The translations under genes and the position numbers were made by a program. 64,000 nucleotides of DNA from Brachionus plicatilis (lineage: Eukaryota > Rotifera > Eurotatoria > Ploima > Brachionidae). Shown piece by piece: positions 1 to 10,476 of this stretch. The notes under the pieces were generated by a model. It worked only from the letters and a program-made list of their open reading frames with translations. It was not told the origin of the DNA and made no database searches. The stretch's first letter is position 1; each line of letters opens with the position of its first letter. The stretch is taken from the NCBI GenBank assembly GCA_010279815.1, contig QEOQ01000573.1, forward strand, positions 326,145-390,144, written 5' to 3'.

Positions 1-215
1 TTTTCTATATTTTTTTTTCTATGTTTTGATAGATTCCCAATAAAAATACTTAAAACAACTTAATAATTAAATTGCAAATTAAGCTTAACAAATCTCGTCT
101 ATAATTTGATTGAATTAGCAAAATTTTTAAATTAAAATTTAAGATTATGCCTATTTTTGCCCATTAAGTGAAAATTTCAGTTTTTTTGTTTTATTTGACA
201 AAAAATTGTTTTAAG

Positions 216-1053
216 ATGATAAAAAATCGCGAAATCAAGATTAACTACGGCTCGTTTGTCCTATTGATAACCATATTCCTATCCTCCCTTTCATTACTCT
301 ATCTAATTTACAGCAATTTTCCAAATTTAGACGAGTAACTTTTTAATAAAAATTCTAGAATTTATTTAAATCTTTATTTAAAGAGATGAAAAACAGTACA
401 TAAAAGTGCCGAGAAATATCGATGACGCCAAAAACATCGGCCAAGTTCTCAAAAAATACAATCAAGACCACTTTGGCAGTGTTTTAGCCGCTTACTTTTT
501 TGCCTATGTGTTCCTTCAAACATTTGCCATTCCAGGCTCAATATTTCTGAGCATTTTGTCTGGCTTTTTGTATCCATTTCCCCTTGCTTTGACACTAGTC
601 TGCACTTGCTCTGCCTTGGGAGCCAGCTTATGCTACGCTCTTTCAGCCTTGGTCGGCCGCAGGATCGTGCTCATATTTCTTGAGCACAAAATCATCCAGT
701 GGAAGCTAAAAGTATCCAAACTAAAAAATGACATGTTCTGGTACATTGTTTTTTTGCGCATTACTCCCCTGGTGCCCAACTGGTTCATGAATCTGTCCTC
801 GCCAATCATCGAGATACCGATTAAACCATTTTTGTTCGGCACCTTTGTTGGCGTCGCACCACCATCTCTAATCTACATTTCAGCTGGTACTACCCTCAAC
901 GAACTGACCAGTTCGAGTAGCTTCATTTCGGCCAAATCAATCGCTGGTCTCATTTTAGTCTCAATTTTGGCTCTGGCGCCAATTGTTCTGCCCAAATTGT
1001 TTCCAAAATTTTTTACAAAATATTTTTCCAAGTTTACAGTTAATAAAGACTGA
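216..1053 (+). CDS. TMEM41B: TMEM41B-like VTT-domain membrane protein, two exons
   Basis: The predicted CDS joins 216-334 and 384-1053 (262 aa); the 49-nt intron has GTAACT and AAAG borders and the phases fit (2+1). Exon 1 gives an N-terminal membrane segment followed by FPNLDE. Exon 2 continues DEKQYIKVPRNIDDAKNIG, which matches the TMEM41B pattern upstream of the VTT domain. Diagnostic blocks are FLQTFAIPGSIFLSILSGF, GASLCYALSALVGR, FLRITPLVPNWFMN and FVGVAPPSLIYISAGTTL. In animals TMEM41B is an ER lipid scramblase needed for autophagosome and lipid-droplet formation; that role is family knowledge. The length is close to vertebrate homologues. An AATAAA lies directly after the stop codon. 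The upstream ATG was chosen because it adds the expected first membrane helix in phase. Confidence 0.93.
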
Positions 1054-1176
1054 ATAAATTTTTTTTTAAGCTTTTTTTTTTTTTTCGCTTTTCTATTTCA
1101 TTGCTGTTAAATGTGATGCTTTTAAATTTTGAATAAAATTTTTTTGTTGTCAAAAATTTAATTTTTGTCTATTAGT

Positions 1177-1687
1177 ATGGAACTATTGAAAAAAATACCC
1201 CAAAACTTATGGAAAGCATTTAAATATTATTCGTATTTTTACGTAGGAACTAATTATTTGTGCCCAGTGAGCATGGTTGTGTGCAAAGGAGAATCTATGG
1301 AGCCGACAATCAGAGAAAATGATGTGCTGCTCACCGAAAAGGTGTCCGTTAGACGTCAGCATCTAAAAAAGTAAAAAAAAATCTACTTTTTTCCAAATAT
1401 AACATTTTTATACCAGCAATGATATAATAATATTCAAGCATCCGTTTAAATCAGACAGGACAGTCTGCAAGCGAGTGGCTATCGATGGCTATGAAGAATA
1501 TGAGGAATTCGAGGATTCGGATGAGAACTTTATTTCCTTTGTAAATGTTACTGTTCGCGGTGATAACAAGTCAAGCTCACATGACTCCAGAGACTACGGT
1601 CCGATTCCGTACGGACTTATTGAAAGCAGAGCTGTCATGAAACTCTGGCCTTTAAAAGACTTCAAAGTATTCAAAAGAGATGTTTAA
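1177..1687 (+). CDS. IMMP1L: Mitochondrial inner membrane protease subunit 1 (S26 signal peptidase), two exons
   Basis: The CDS joins 1177-1370 and 1417-1687 (154 aa) across a 46-nt intron; phases fit (2+1). The catalytic serine sits in GESMEPT (Ser40) and the general-base lysine in VCKRV (Lys83), as in S26 peptidases. The IMP1-type C-terminal block is present: RGDNKSSSHDSRDYGPIPYG, then GLIESRAVMKLWPL. The family cleaves sorting peptides from proteins delivered to the mitochondrial intermembrane space and works as a dimer with IMP2. The first ATG (1177) is used; the frame is open a little further upstream only through non-ATG codons. The usual RGD ahead of the second beta strand reads KNND here, at the splice junction, which is compatible with a correct join. 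The gene starts about 120 bp after the TMEM41B-like stop. Confidence 0.92.
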
Positions 1688-1785
1688 TAGGAAATTTTTA
1701 TTTTTAATAAAATTTAATTTTTTTAAAAAATCTTTTATTTTTATAAATATAAAAAAAAAATTTAAATTAGTTTACAATACAAATA

Positions 1786-2940
1786 ACGGGTGGCCAAAAA
1801 TGGTTGAAATTAAAATGAGGCATTGTGAATTTTGAAACAAAAACAAAATTCTAAAAAAGAAGTATCTTTTTTACTATGAGTCTAAAAATTGTTCTGCAAA
1901 ATGTATCAGCTGACACAAACTTTGTACCACCCAAATTAAGTCACTGCAATACCTCTGCAATTTGATTTAAATGATTTTCTAATATATTTACTGCTTTGCA
2001 GACTTGCATAGTTTTGCAGAGTTTATCAGCTGACACATTTTGCAGAACAATTTTTAGACTCGTAGTAAAAAAGTTATTTCGTTTTAAGATTTTAGTTTTT
2101 GTTCTTTGTTCCAATGCCTAAAATGATGAACCTTTAGTGATATAAAAGTGAAAATTTGAGTTGTCACAGATTTTTTTTTCTAGTTACCAAAATTCATATC
2201 TATTTATAATATTAATTTTCAAAATTTATCCACTCTCAAATAATTTTAAATAATATAATTAAAATGAAAATTTTTAAGTTGATTTTTTTCCTCTTTATAT
2301 AAAGTAACTATTACATAACAAAATAAAGCTCTAAAACGGTTCATTCTATTCACTAACTTAATTCTGTTTTTTCTAAAATTTTTAAGTTAGAAAAAATTAG
2401 CAGTCAAACTCTAAATATATCAAAATTTAGACTTAAAATAAAGATAATATTTTATTTAGATATTTATTTAAATGCTAAGATTCGATCAAATATGTGTAAA
2501 AAATTTCCTAAAGATTAAAATTTATTCAATAAAAACATACGAAACCTTAATTTTCTTAGTTTTGAAAAAAATGTAATTTTTTAGTGTTTTTTGGCTAAAA
2601 TTTCTCGAATTCTAGTCTAATTAGAACAACAGTTCTCTAACCCGTTTTTGGCTCATTTTAATTATAAAAAAATTCTCTTCAAAATGATATATAAACTTAT
2701 CAACACATTGCGCATTATTCCCCTTGTAATGGTAATGGTTTCTTATGAGGAAAACCAAGGTCTAGGATAGTTGTCAATTAATAGGGCAGAGTGGATAAAT
2801 TTTGAAAATAAGTTTTAAAATAGATGTAAATTTTAGAAACTAGTAAAAAATATCTGTGATATCTCAAATCTTCACTTTTATATCATTATCGATTCATCAT
2901 ATTATTTTGAATTTTAGGACAACCATTTTTGGCCACTTGT
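1786..2940. mobile_element. Foldback element with nested inverted repeats, TA-flanked
   Basis: The ends match as inverted repeats: ACGGGTGGCCAAAAATGG on the left and the complement of CCATTTTTGGCCACTTGT on the right, each bordered by TA. Inside, 1795-1915 pairs with 2020-2140 (shared core AAAAATTGTTCTGCAAAATG, then the palindrome TCAGCTGA), and 2105-2225 pairs with about 2790-2920. No transposase is visible. It looks like a non-autonomous Tc1/mariner-type foldback element. It fills most of the 1.6 kb between the IMP1 and saposin-like genes; 2941-3240 is plain AT-rich DNA. Confidence 0.6.
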
Positions 2941-3247
2941 TATCAAAATTCATTTCACTAAGTTGATTAGTTTAAAATTGATTTTTACTGCGATTAAAAA
3001 TAAACAAAACTTTTAACAAAAAAAAAGACTTTTAAAATTATTTAGAAAAAAATTTTATTTCTTAAAATAAATTTATTTTAATTAAAAGAAAAATATTTCG
3101 CTTAAAATATTTTTAAATTGATAAATGAAAAACAGTTTTTCCTCATTTTTTACACCCTGTCTATCGCACGCTATTTTATTTTATTCTCCTCCACGTAATT
3201 TTGCTCAAAACCAATTTTTAATTTCTCATCGTTAACAAAATTTTGAG

Positions 3248-3254
3248 TATAAAT
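3248..3254 (+). promoter_or_regulatory. Candidate TATA box of the saposin-like gene
   Basis: TATAAAT lies 46 bp upstream of the ATG at 3294, a plausible core-promoter position if the 5' leader is about 15-20 nt. The AT-rich background makes chance occurrences common. Confidence 0.35.
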
Positions 3255-3293
3255 TTAATATATTAAAAAAAGTAGAGTTTATCATTAAATAAA

Positions 3294-3986
3294 ATGCTTA
3301 AATCAATTATTACTCTATTCGTATTGGGTTTTGGTAAGTGTTTACTTTAATTAAATAGAAAAAGTTTTAGAAAAAAATTTAAATTTGAAAAGCTTTGGCT
3401 GCCGCTAGTCCAAAAAGCACACCAACCTGTGATATATGTGTGTTGTTAGTTAAAACTGCAGAAGGTCTAGTCCAACAGAACCAAACTGAAACTGAAATAA
3501 TCGATTTCATTGAGAACCAAGTTTGTGGTAAATTGGGATCTCTGGCCAGTGTTTGTAATCAGTATGTTGAAGCCTATGGAAGAATTGTCATCGAAGAATT
3601 GATTCAAAAAGCTGTACTAAAAGTTAAAATTTAAATTTTAGAAAATAAATTTTTAAAACAAGGATCCTCAAGATGTTTGTAAAAAAATTGGACTATGTAC
3701 ATCGCGCTTTGAGGAAGTTCCAAAAATTAATTTAAAAAAAGTTCATGCTGAACCAATCTATTGCACTGTTTGCCAGTATGCAGTGCAATTTTTAGACCAT
3801 GAGTTAGCAAACAATAAAACTGAAGAGGCGGTTGTCAACGCTTTGGAAAAAGCCTGTAAGATCGCTCCAGCTTCTCTCAGAGATCAATGTGACGCTTTAA
3901 TTAACTCATATGGAGTTTATATTGTTCAATTGTTAATAGAACTAGCTGATCCATTAAAAGTGTGCCAAGCCATCAAATTATGCTAA
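3294..3986 (+). CDS. Secreted protein with two saposin B-type domains, three exons
   Basis: The CDS joins 3294-3333, 3393-3613 and 3663-3986 (194 aa). The first 18 or so residues (MLKSIITLFVLGF, then ALAAA) form a signal peptide interrupted by intron 1. Domain 1 has the six saposin cysteines: CDIC, VCGK, SVCNQY, DVCKK and GLC. The junction after intron 2 restores the family motif as QKA-DPQDVCKKIGLC. Domain 2 repeats the pattern: YCTVC, KACKI, DQCDAL, KVCQAIKLC. Saposin-like proteins bind or perturb lipids, in lysosomes or as secreted digestive or antimicrobial proteins; which applies here is unknown. The second donor, GTACTA, is weak but is fixed by phase and by the conserved DPxxVC motif. 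The 3' part of the last exon is duplicated and broken at 13679. Confidence 0.85.
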
Positions 3987-4121
3987 ACTAAAAAACTTTT
4001 ATAAAATTTTTAAAATTTTTCAAAATAAAAATTTTAAAAAGATAACTTAAGTCAATAAATGTTAAATTTATTTTAAAAAATGCATAACTAAATTAAAATA
4101 TTAATTTAAAATGAAAAAAAA

Positions 4122-5618
4122 CTAAATGTTGTCATCAGTATTAAAATGATCATGATATTTATCTTCTTCCACATCACTGACATTTTTATCTTCATATTCA
4201 TATTCGTATTCATATTCATCTTCGTATTCATCTTTGTATTCATTATTTGGATTTGAGAAAGAAAAAGGTTTATTTATTTTTTCAACAGATTGACACAATG
4301 ATAGAGTCACATTAGCCGCTTCTTTTCCTTTTAAACCCATAACTATATCAAATACAACTTGATCACCCTCTTTCAAACTATCAATTCCGACAATATCACT
4401 ATAGTGCACAAAAATCTCTTCATAAGTGTCTTTTCGAACTATAAAACCATATCCTCGACATAAATTGAACCATTTTACTGTTCCTGAAACTTGTTTTTCT
4501 TCTTTCAGCATTTCTATTTCTTCACAATTTGTAGAAACTTTTATCCAAGCTTCAAGAGTGATAGAATCATTTTCTGAATTGTAATAGCCTTTTTCCAAAT
4601 CGATTATTTCTTTTACTGGTAAGAATTTATTCGTTCCCCAAAAACTTTGTCTCTGATCATACAACTGCTTGGATTTTATGAATAAAGGCTCTTCAGGGTC
4701 CAATTCATTCAGAATACTTAATTCCACATTGGCATTGACTGACCAAACATTTGAATTGATTAATGGATCACATCTCAAGAAGAATCCTAATGTTGTGTCA
4801 TCATTTTCATGTTCAACTAAGTTTGCTTGAATTTTCCATTCAAAATTATTGACTATACATGGTTTGGAAAGTATTACCATATTTCTAGCATGCAAAAGAT
4901 TAGAAAAATTATTGATTACCAACTGAAAAGTTGTCTCTTCTTGATCAGTTTTTTTCTGGTCATTTACAGAAATTATTTTTGTTTCTGCTTGCCAATTAAT
5001 TTTTCCAAAAACATTTTGAATATCCAGATCCACATTTAATGGCTTGAATTGCAAAGAAGCTTCTGTTAAATTTACTACTGTTGTCTCAGCCAAATTAGTC
5101 ACATATTTAATTATTTTGCTGTAATAATCAATTAATTTTAGTTTCGTATCTATTTCTATATCATCATAAATTATTAAGTTGTTAGTGTCGTTTTCAAATG
5201 ATTTAATTTTTTCCATTTTATCATTGAATTTATTCAGTTTTAATTCCTTTTGCTTGTCGATTGTTTTTAATAAATCATCATAGTAATTATCAACTTTTTC
5301 ATTGAACATTAACTTTATTTCTTCCCGTCGAAGATCTATTTGATTCTTTATTTCATCAAAACTCTCATCGATATAAAACTTTGGGTCGTCTTCGAAATCT
5401 TTCAAATTTTTAATGCACTCAAACAAGCTCTTTTGGTCCATTAACATTTTGGCTTTATTCATGACTAGCTTATTTCGTGTCATATTCATACACTGATCAG
5501 TTTTGACAAAATGAGTCTTACAAACCGGACATGGAAATTTATCCATGTCCATCATCAAGTTAATTTCCTTAAATTTAGTGACAAAACCACATGGCAATGT
5601 TATTTCCAGATCTTCCAT
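4122..5618 (-). CDS. Zinc-finger/coiled-coil/MATH/cold-shock protein (family member A)
   Basis: Single-exon ORF of 498 aa, starting at the ATG that begins [12 protein letters not shown]. Layout: potential zinc ligands Cys10, Cys30, Cys33, His36, Cys43; charged coiled coil about 55-190 with [26 protein letters not shown]-like domain about 229-362 ([58 protein letters not shown]); cold-shock domain about 377-441 with RNP1-like GYGFIVR and RNP2-like EIFVHYSDI; acidic Tyr/Glu/Asp tail from 460. The finger plus coiled coil recalls TRIM/RING proteins and MATH recalls TRAFs, so a ubiquitin-ligase-like or scaffold role with nucleic-acid binding is inferred, not shown. The finger has fewer ligands than a full RING. 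Its duplicate at 13997-15487 is broken. Confidence 0.85.
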   Translation of the reverse strand: MEDLEITLPCGFVTKFKEINLMMDMDKFPCPVCKTHFVKTDQCMNMTRNKLVMNKAKMLMDQKSLFECIKNLKDFEDDPKFYIDESFDEIKNQIDLRREEIKLMFNEKVDNYYDDLLKTIDKQKELKLNKFNDKMEKIKSFENDTNNLIIYDDIEIDTKLKLIDYYSKIIKYVTNLAETTVVNLTEASLQFKPLNVDLDIQNVFGKINWQAETKIISVNDQKKTDQEETTFQLVINNFSNLLHARNMVILSKPCIVNNFEWKIQANLVEHENDDTTLGFFLRCDPLINSNVWSVNANVELSILNELDPEEPLFIKSKQLYDQRQSFWGTNKFLPVKEIIDLEKGYYNSENDSITLEAWIKVSTNCEEIEMLKEEKQVSGTVKWFNLCRGYGFIVRKDTYEEIFVHYSDIVGIDSLKEGDQVVFDIVMGLKGKEAANVTLSLCQSVEKINKPFSFSNPNNEYKDEYEDEYEYEYEYEDKNVSDVEEDKYHDHFNTDDNI

Positions 5619-5799
5619 TTTGTGATACTCGGTTTTAATACTTTAATTGAATGATTGAAAAAAAAAATCATAATTTTTTGTAATGTATTATTTAAGAATG
5701 ATGCAAAATAATTTTAAGAAAAAATTATTTTAAATATTTTTGATTTGAAAAATTCACCAAAAATAGTCAAAATTTAATTACTAGAACTTTGCTAGAACT

Positions 5800-6136
5800 C
5801 AGACTTATTTTTAAGTTACAAGTCTTAAGTCAAGTCAAGTCAATGACTTAATAAATCTATATTTGATACCAATAAAGTGGTTGCTTCCAAATTCCTGGCT
5901 GTTAATCTTGACCTATGTGGTCTGTTAATGTAACAAGATTATGAAAAAATTCTTTCAACTGGTCCAAATGAAGCAAATATTGATAAAAATTTTTGTGCGA
6001 GTCATTACTTAGACTTAATAAAAAAAAAATTTTTTAAGTCATTGACTTGACCAAAAAAAAAATTTTAAGTCAAGTCATAACTTTGAATTAAATTTTTGTG
6101 ATTTAGACTTAAAACTGTGACTTATAAACAAGTCTG
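5800..6136. mobile_element. AAGTC-rich inverted-repeat element
   Basis: The ends are imperfect inverted repeats beginning CAGACTT, the right end reading GACTTATAAACAAGTCTG. The interior is rich in AAGTC/GACTT words in both orientations. It resembles the 178-bp element at 39431-39608, but no target duplication is visible. It is carried along in the 4.8-kb duplication (copy near 15668-16004), so it predates it. Confidence 0.5.
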
Positions 6137-6840
6137 CATTTAAATATAAAAATACATAATAATCATGTAAAATATTGTATTAAAAATTTCAAAATATTGA
6201 TATTGATTAATATTTTATTTTTTGAAAAAATATCTTTTATTTTTTCTTAGTTAAAAGTAGGCTACAAAGTAGTTGACACTTTCGCTCATTTTTAAATTTT
6301 AAGTTAATTTTGCTTAGAAGATAATTTTTGACAAAAATACAAATTCAGATTTGTATGAATTTATTTGTTTATCTCTACTTTATCAGAAAATTCTTACAGA
6401 ATACTACCATTTGAAGTATTTTTTTGTATTCGAAAAAAAATTACTTTTTTAAGATTTTTATTTTATTTTACAATACAAACAAGTTATTCTAAAGTGAATG
6501 AAACGTTATAATAATATTCAACTATTTTTTTAAGAGAGAGAAAAAAAAATTTCCCCAAATAAGACTAAATTTTATTCAAAATACGCATTATAGCGTAAAT
6601 TTGCGAAATTTTACGCCTGATTGGTACCAGACAATTTTCAGGCATAATACGCAAAAAGTCCTTAGATTACCTAAATTTGCGAAAAATCAATGAATTTGTT
6701 CAGTACTTTTAAAGAAAAATTTTTATTTATTTTTGATTTAAAATAAGTTTTAATTCACTGAAAGGAATGCTTGACTTCATTCAAAAGTTTTAATTAAATT
6801 TAATAAATTATTCTTAGTCTTAATATTCAAAAAATTAAAA
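6137..6840. other. Upstream region of gene B with a conserved palindromic patch
   Basis: AT-rich DNA without a gene. At about 6585-6660 a patch of short inverted words (TTTTACGCCTGA, then TCAGGCATAATACGC) is retained in the duplicate at about 16290-16390. No open frame is convincing. Confidence 0.4.
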
Positions 6841-6941
6841 GTAAGTTTATTTTGACAATTAAAATTTTTCAATTTTTTTAAAATTTAAATTTTTTAAAAA
6901 TTAATCTACAATAGTTGCTCCAAAAAAATAAATTAATTCAG
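6841..6941 (+). promoter_or_regulatory. Probable 5'-UTR intron of gene B
   Basis: A consensus donor GTAAGTTT at 6841 and an acceptor TTCAG at 6937-6941 leave a single A before the ATG at 6943. The same arrangement occurs before the two paralogues at 16674 and 26254, with the donor block AAAAGTAAGTTTATT kept while the intron interior has diverged. This supports a real 101-nt leader intron. Confidence 0.6.
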
Positions 6942-6942
6942 A

Positions 6943-8049
6943 ATGGACGATATAAAAATTGTGCTTCCATGCGGCTTCTGGTGCATATATGAGAATTTTT
7001 TAACTGATGAAGAAAAATTCGAGTGTCCTATTTGCAAAACACATGACATAAATATCAAAGAATGTTTGAACATGACAAGAAATAGATTGGTTCTTGCCCA
7101 GAGAAATGTTGAAAATGGAAAGAAAGATTTAGATGATTGCACTACAACACTTAAATATTATGAAGACGATTTGGAGCATTTTATTGAGGAAGAAAGTAAT
7201 ATTTTAAAAAATCAAATAGACCTTAGACGTGAAGAATTAAAGATTATGGTGATTAAAAAAATTGATGATTATTACGAGGGTCAGTTGAAAAAAATTGAGC
7301 AAGAAAAAAAAAAAAAATTTGATAAATTTATTAGCCGATTTGGACGAATAAAATTATTAGAAAAAGATATATATGGTTTTAACATTTCTGATAAAAACGA
7401 TATACAAACTCAGATAGATATGAACAAAAAATTGTTTAAGACAATAGAAAATGCTACAATTTTAGCTGAAAATTTAAAAGTAGCTTTTTCAAAATCAATT
7501 TATAGACTACGGGAAGGCAGTAAAAATTTTGATGTTTCAACGTTATTTGGAGAGCTTTATTTGAGAGAGGAGACCAAAAGAATTTTTTGTAAGAGTGATA
7601 AATTCGGAGATGATGATAAACAGGCAACTTTTCAATTTAAAATAAACGATATTTCTAAATATAAAGATCAGGAAGAATTTAAAATAATTTCAAAACCATG
7701 TGTTATCAGTAATGTTGAATGGTATATTATTGTTCAATTAGAAAAAGATGAGTTAATAGAAATGATTATACAGTGTAATAGAGACCAAAAGAATGATGAA
7801 TCGTCCATACTGGCTCAATTAGAAATAAGATTTTTTGATGAAAAATTAAATGTAAAGGATAATTTGACGATCAAGTACGAAAATGATTTTTCAATTGATC
7901 CCGGATGGGTTTTAATAGACTATGATAAAGTAGAAGACATAATAAAGGATAAAGACTTTTACAATAAAGAAGATGATTCTGTTACCTATAATATTTTTAT
8001 AAATGTCGATCCGCCACAAATCATGAGCATCAAATCTGAAAAATCTTGA
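6943..8049 (+). CDS. Zinc-finger/coiled-coil/MATH-like protein (family member B)
   Basis: Single-exon coding ORF of 368 aa. Potential zinc ligands are Cys10 (LPCGF), Cys28, Cys31, His34 and Cys41, followed by NMTRNRLV. The coiled coil runs to about residue 180 and contains [18 protein letters not shown] and a Lys-rich stretch. The C-terminal half (about 222-360) aligns with MATH domains of the family (ATFQFKINDIS, KIISKPCVISNVEW, DDSVTYNIFINV) but has lost several hallmark residues, such as the WG before the last strands. It has no cold-shock domain. Close paralogues lie at 16674 and 26254; all three share the coiled coil almost word for word and differ mainly in the MATH half. Function unknown; a TRIM/TRAF-like scaffold is inferred. 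Confidence 0.85.
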   Translation: MDDIKIVLPCGFWCIYENFLTDEEKFECPICKTHDINIKECLNMTRNRLVLAQRNVENGKKDLDDCTTTLKYYEDDLEHFIEEESNILKNQIDLRREELKIMVIKKIDDYYEGQLKKIEQEKKKKFDKFISRFGRIKLLEKDIYGFNISDKNDIQTQIDMNKKLFKTIENATILAENLKVAFSKSIYRLREGSKNFDVSTLFGELYLREETKRIFCKSDKFGDDDKQATFQFKINDISKYKDQEEFKIISKPCVISNVEWYIIVQLEKDELIEMIIQCNRDQKNDESSILAQLEIRFFDEKLNVKDNLTIKYENDFSIDPGWVLIDYDKVEDIIKDKDFYNKEDDSVTYNIFINVDPPQIMSIKSEKS

Positions 8050-9268
8050 ATTAAGGACCATTTTTTTTTGAATTATTTTAAATTTTAAAAGATTCATATT
8101 TCTTCTTTAATTTGTATTGAATCAATAAAAATTTAAAGTTAAAATTTTTTTTTTATTAATCAAAACATTCTAAAAAATTTATTTTATAGAAATTTTAAAA
8201 AATAATTTTTGTTAGATATCATTATCAATTTAAATTAAAAAATTTAATCAAAAAGTCAAAAATAATAATAAGATAGCTAAAGTAAGAGATAGTGAAAAAA
8301 ATTCAAAAAATAAAACAAAGACTTTGTAAATCATTCTTTAAAAAAATGATTGCAAAAAAGAAAAAAGTTATGTTTGTAGTTAATATATGGACTTGTCATT
8401 TCTGTTGCTTCCAATTTATAAAAAATCAAATTCGACTTTATCGCACCAGCTATACTTTTTCAAAATATTTTTTTAAACGCAAATTTTTCCTCTCATTTCA
8501 AATTATAAAATCATATGCATTCTTTATACTGAAAAATTTGACAGCATTGCGGGCTAGGATTATTTATATTTGGATACTTAATCTTTATTCCATGCTTCAA
8601 TTAGAATCGTTTTTTTTCAAAAAATTTATCAAAAAGTTCCTAAAATAATATTCTTTATTCTTTAAATATTTTAATTTATCATTTAAAATATATCAGAAAA
8701 ATTTTCCCATTTTACATAGCTTCTTGTGATAGACAGAAGAATGTTAATCTTTGTTTATGACTTTTAAAACAATTTACCAATATTTTGTGCTAAAATAAGA
8801 TGTAATAATTAAATTTAACAAAAACATTCGAGCAAGTAATAAAAAATTTAAGCAATTAAAATAAATATTAGTTTAATTTAAATACAATAATTAAATTTAA
8901 ATTTTTTTATTAGGAATTATTTGACAAAATTTTCTTTTCAAATACAATTTTGATTTTTTAGATAATTTGTGCAATGAAAAATCACAAACCAAATGAAATC
9001 CTTAAAAATTGTTTAATTTTTTGTTTAAAACGAAGAAAAACAACTTAAAAAATTTTTGACATGTCGTGGTGATAAATAGTGTAGCAGTCACATTTGATTG
9101 AAAATCAGATTAAAAACGAATAGCAATCCAGAATTATGATAAAACAAAGGAGAAAAAAATTTTTCAAAATTTTTTAATTATTAAGTTTTTTTCTAGAATT
9201 TTATGAATATAATTTTTTCAAAAATTCAAAATGATTAATTTAAAATTCAAAATGCAATGGTGATGTAG
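8050..9268. other. Intergenic region, partly duplicated
   Basis: No gene seen. 8050-8630 is repeated downstream of gene D (to about 18575). 8640-9140 is repeated in diverged form at about 27940-28620, downstream of gene E, with shared blocks such as TTATTTGACAAAATTTT and TTTTTGACATGT. So the duplication unit behind genes B and E originally included this flank. Confidence 0.6.
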
Positions 9269-9270
9269 TA

Positions 9271-9699
9271 CAGTAAAATTCCTCAAAATGAACATCCTCA
9301 AATGTGAACACCCCCGTAAGTGAACGCAAAATCTTTGCGACCGACCAAAATGAACCTTTTAACATGGGCCAAAATCCCTCTAATGTGAACATCCTCAAAT
9401 GTGAACATTCGGTATGTGAACACTAAAAAATGGGAAAAAGTGAACAAAAAAAATGAAAACCAAAATTTATTTACTGTCATTTTCAATAATTTTTTTAATA
9501 ATATTTACATAAAAGTGTACAAAATACATATAAAATTAATTTTTAAAAAAATCCACAATTTTAGATTGCTTAATATTTGTTGAATCTAAGAAATTATTTT
9601 CGAATGTCATAAATTCTTTACATAAACTAGGGTTATTGTTAACTAAATAAAGCCTTATGTCTCCAATCATTCGATTGAATTGGTATTGAATTGGCTTTG
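9271..9699 (-). mobile_element. Pogo-like DNA transposon remnant, cut by the assembly gap
   Basis: The left end at 9271 reads CAGTAAAATTCCTCAAAATG after a TA and is followed by repeated AATGTGAACA words, as in pogo/Tigger termini. The minus strand of 9536-9690 encodes the end of a transposase. The rest of the element lies in or beyond the N run, so the other terminus is not visible. Confidence 0.6.
9536..9690 (-). pseudogene. C-terminal fragment of a pogo-like transposase with a PIP-box-like motif
   Basis: The frame reads QYQFNRMIGDIRLYLVNNN, then CKEFMTFENNFLDSTNIK and ends QSKIVDFFKN. QSKIVDFF fits the PCNA-interaction consensus QxxIxxFF, which is known from the C-terminus of Drosophila pogo transposase. 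The N-terminal part is lost in the gap, so completeness cannot be judged. Confidence 0.5.
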
Positions 9700-9995
9700 N
9701 NNNNNNNNNNNNNNNNNNNNNNNNNNNNNNNNNNNNNNNNNNNNNNNNNNNNNNNNNNNNNNNNNNNNNNNNNNNNNNNNNNNNNNNNNNNNNNNNNNNN
9801 NNNNNNNNNNNNNNNNNNNNNNNNNNNNNNNNNNNNNNNNNNNNNNNNNNNNNNNNNNNNNNNNNNNNNNNNNNNNNNNNNNNNNNNNNNNNNNNNNNNN
9901 NNNNNNNNNNNNNNNNNNNNNNNNNNNNNNNNNNNNNNNNNNNNNNNNNNNNNNNNNNNNNNNNNNNNNNNNNNNNNNNNNNNNNNNNNNNNNNN
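9700..9995. other. Assembly gap (296 N)
   Basis: Run of N. All open frames crossing it are artefacts. Confidence 0.99.
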
Positions 9996-10046
9996 TATTT
10001 TGACCTAAAAATTTTAACAGTTTTTTCTTTTTGCAGTAATTTTTTA

Positions 10047-10144
10047 TGTGTAATGTGCAAAGAGCTACCATAGGTGACCTCCTAGTAGGCCACCTCCGCA
10101 AGCTAGTCTTGCTGTAGCTTGTTATTATTATTATTATTATTATT
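10047..10144 (+). repeat. Possible retrotransposon 3' end with (TTA)n tail
   Basis: A relatively GC-rich segment (ACCTCCTAGTAGGCCACCTC) ends in CTTG followed by a run of TTA triplets at 10121-10144. A short GC-rich block running into a trinucleotide tail is typical of LINE 3' ends. No coding part is attached. Confidence 0.35.
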
Positions 10145-10400
10145 AAAATTACGTAAAAACTAAATCTTTTGAAAAATTTTAAAATTTGTAAATTTTTTTT
10201 ATCCACTTTTACTTTATTTTAACTTTTAAAAATTTTACCGTAAAAAAATTTGAATTACGTGATTTACGCTTTTTCTTTTATTAATAACAAATAATATTTT
10301 TTTCCAGAAAATCATGAAATCTTCAAAAATCTTAAATTAATAAAAATAACTACCATGTTACAATTGTTTAAATTTAACACCTAAATTTCCTAATCGTTTT
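10145..10400. repeat. Dispersed repeat, inverted copy at 22435-22735
   Basis: Words such as AACTAAATCTTTTGAAAAAT, AATCATGAAATCTTCAAAAA and TAACACCTAAATTTC occur here and in reverse complement in the same order at 22435-22735. Family not identified. Confidence 0.6.
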
Positions 10401-10476
10401 TAACTTTATTTAACTGAAACGAAATGCTTGATTTACATTTAAAATCTAAAAAAATTTTTACCAAAACAAACCATGA

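Noticed and set aside
8292..8648. 118-codon Lys/Phe-rich open frame downstream of gene B
   Set aside because: The duplicated copy after gene D has stops and indels in this frame, with no sign of coding constraint; it begins without an ATG.
9536..10206. Long open frames across 9700-9995
   Set aside because: They run through N bases; only the real sequence at 9536-9690 is informative.
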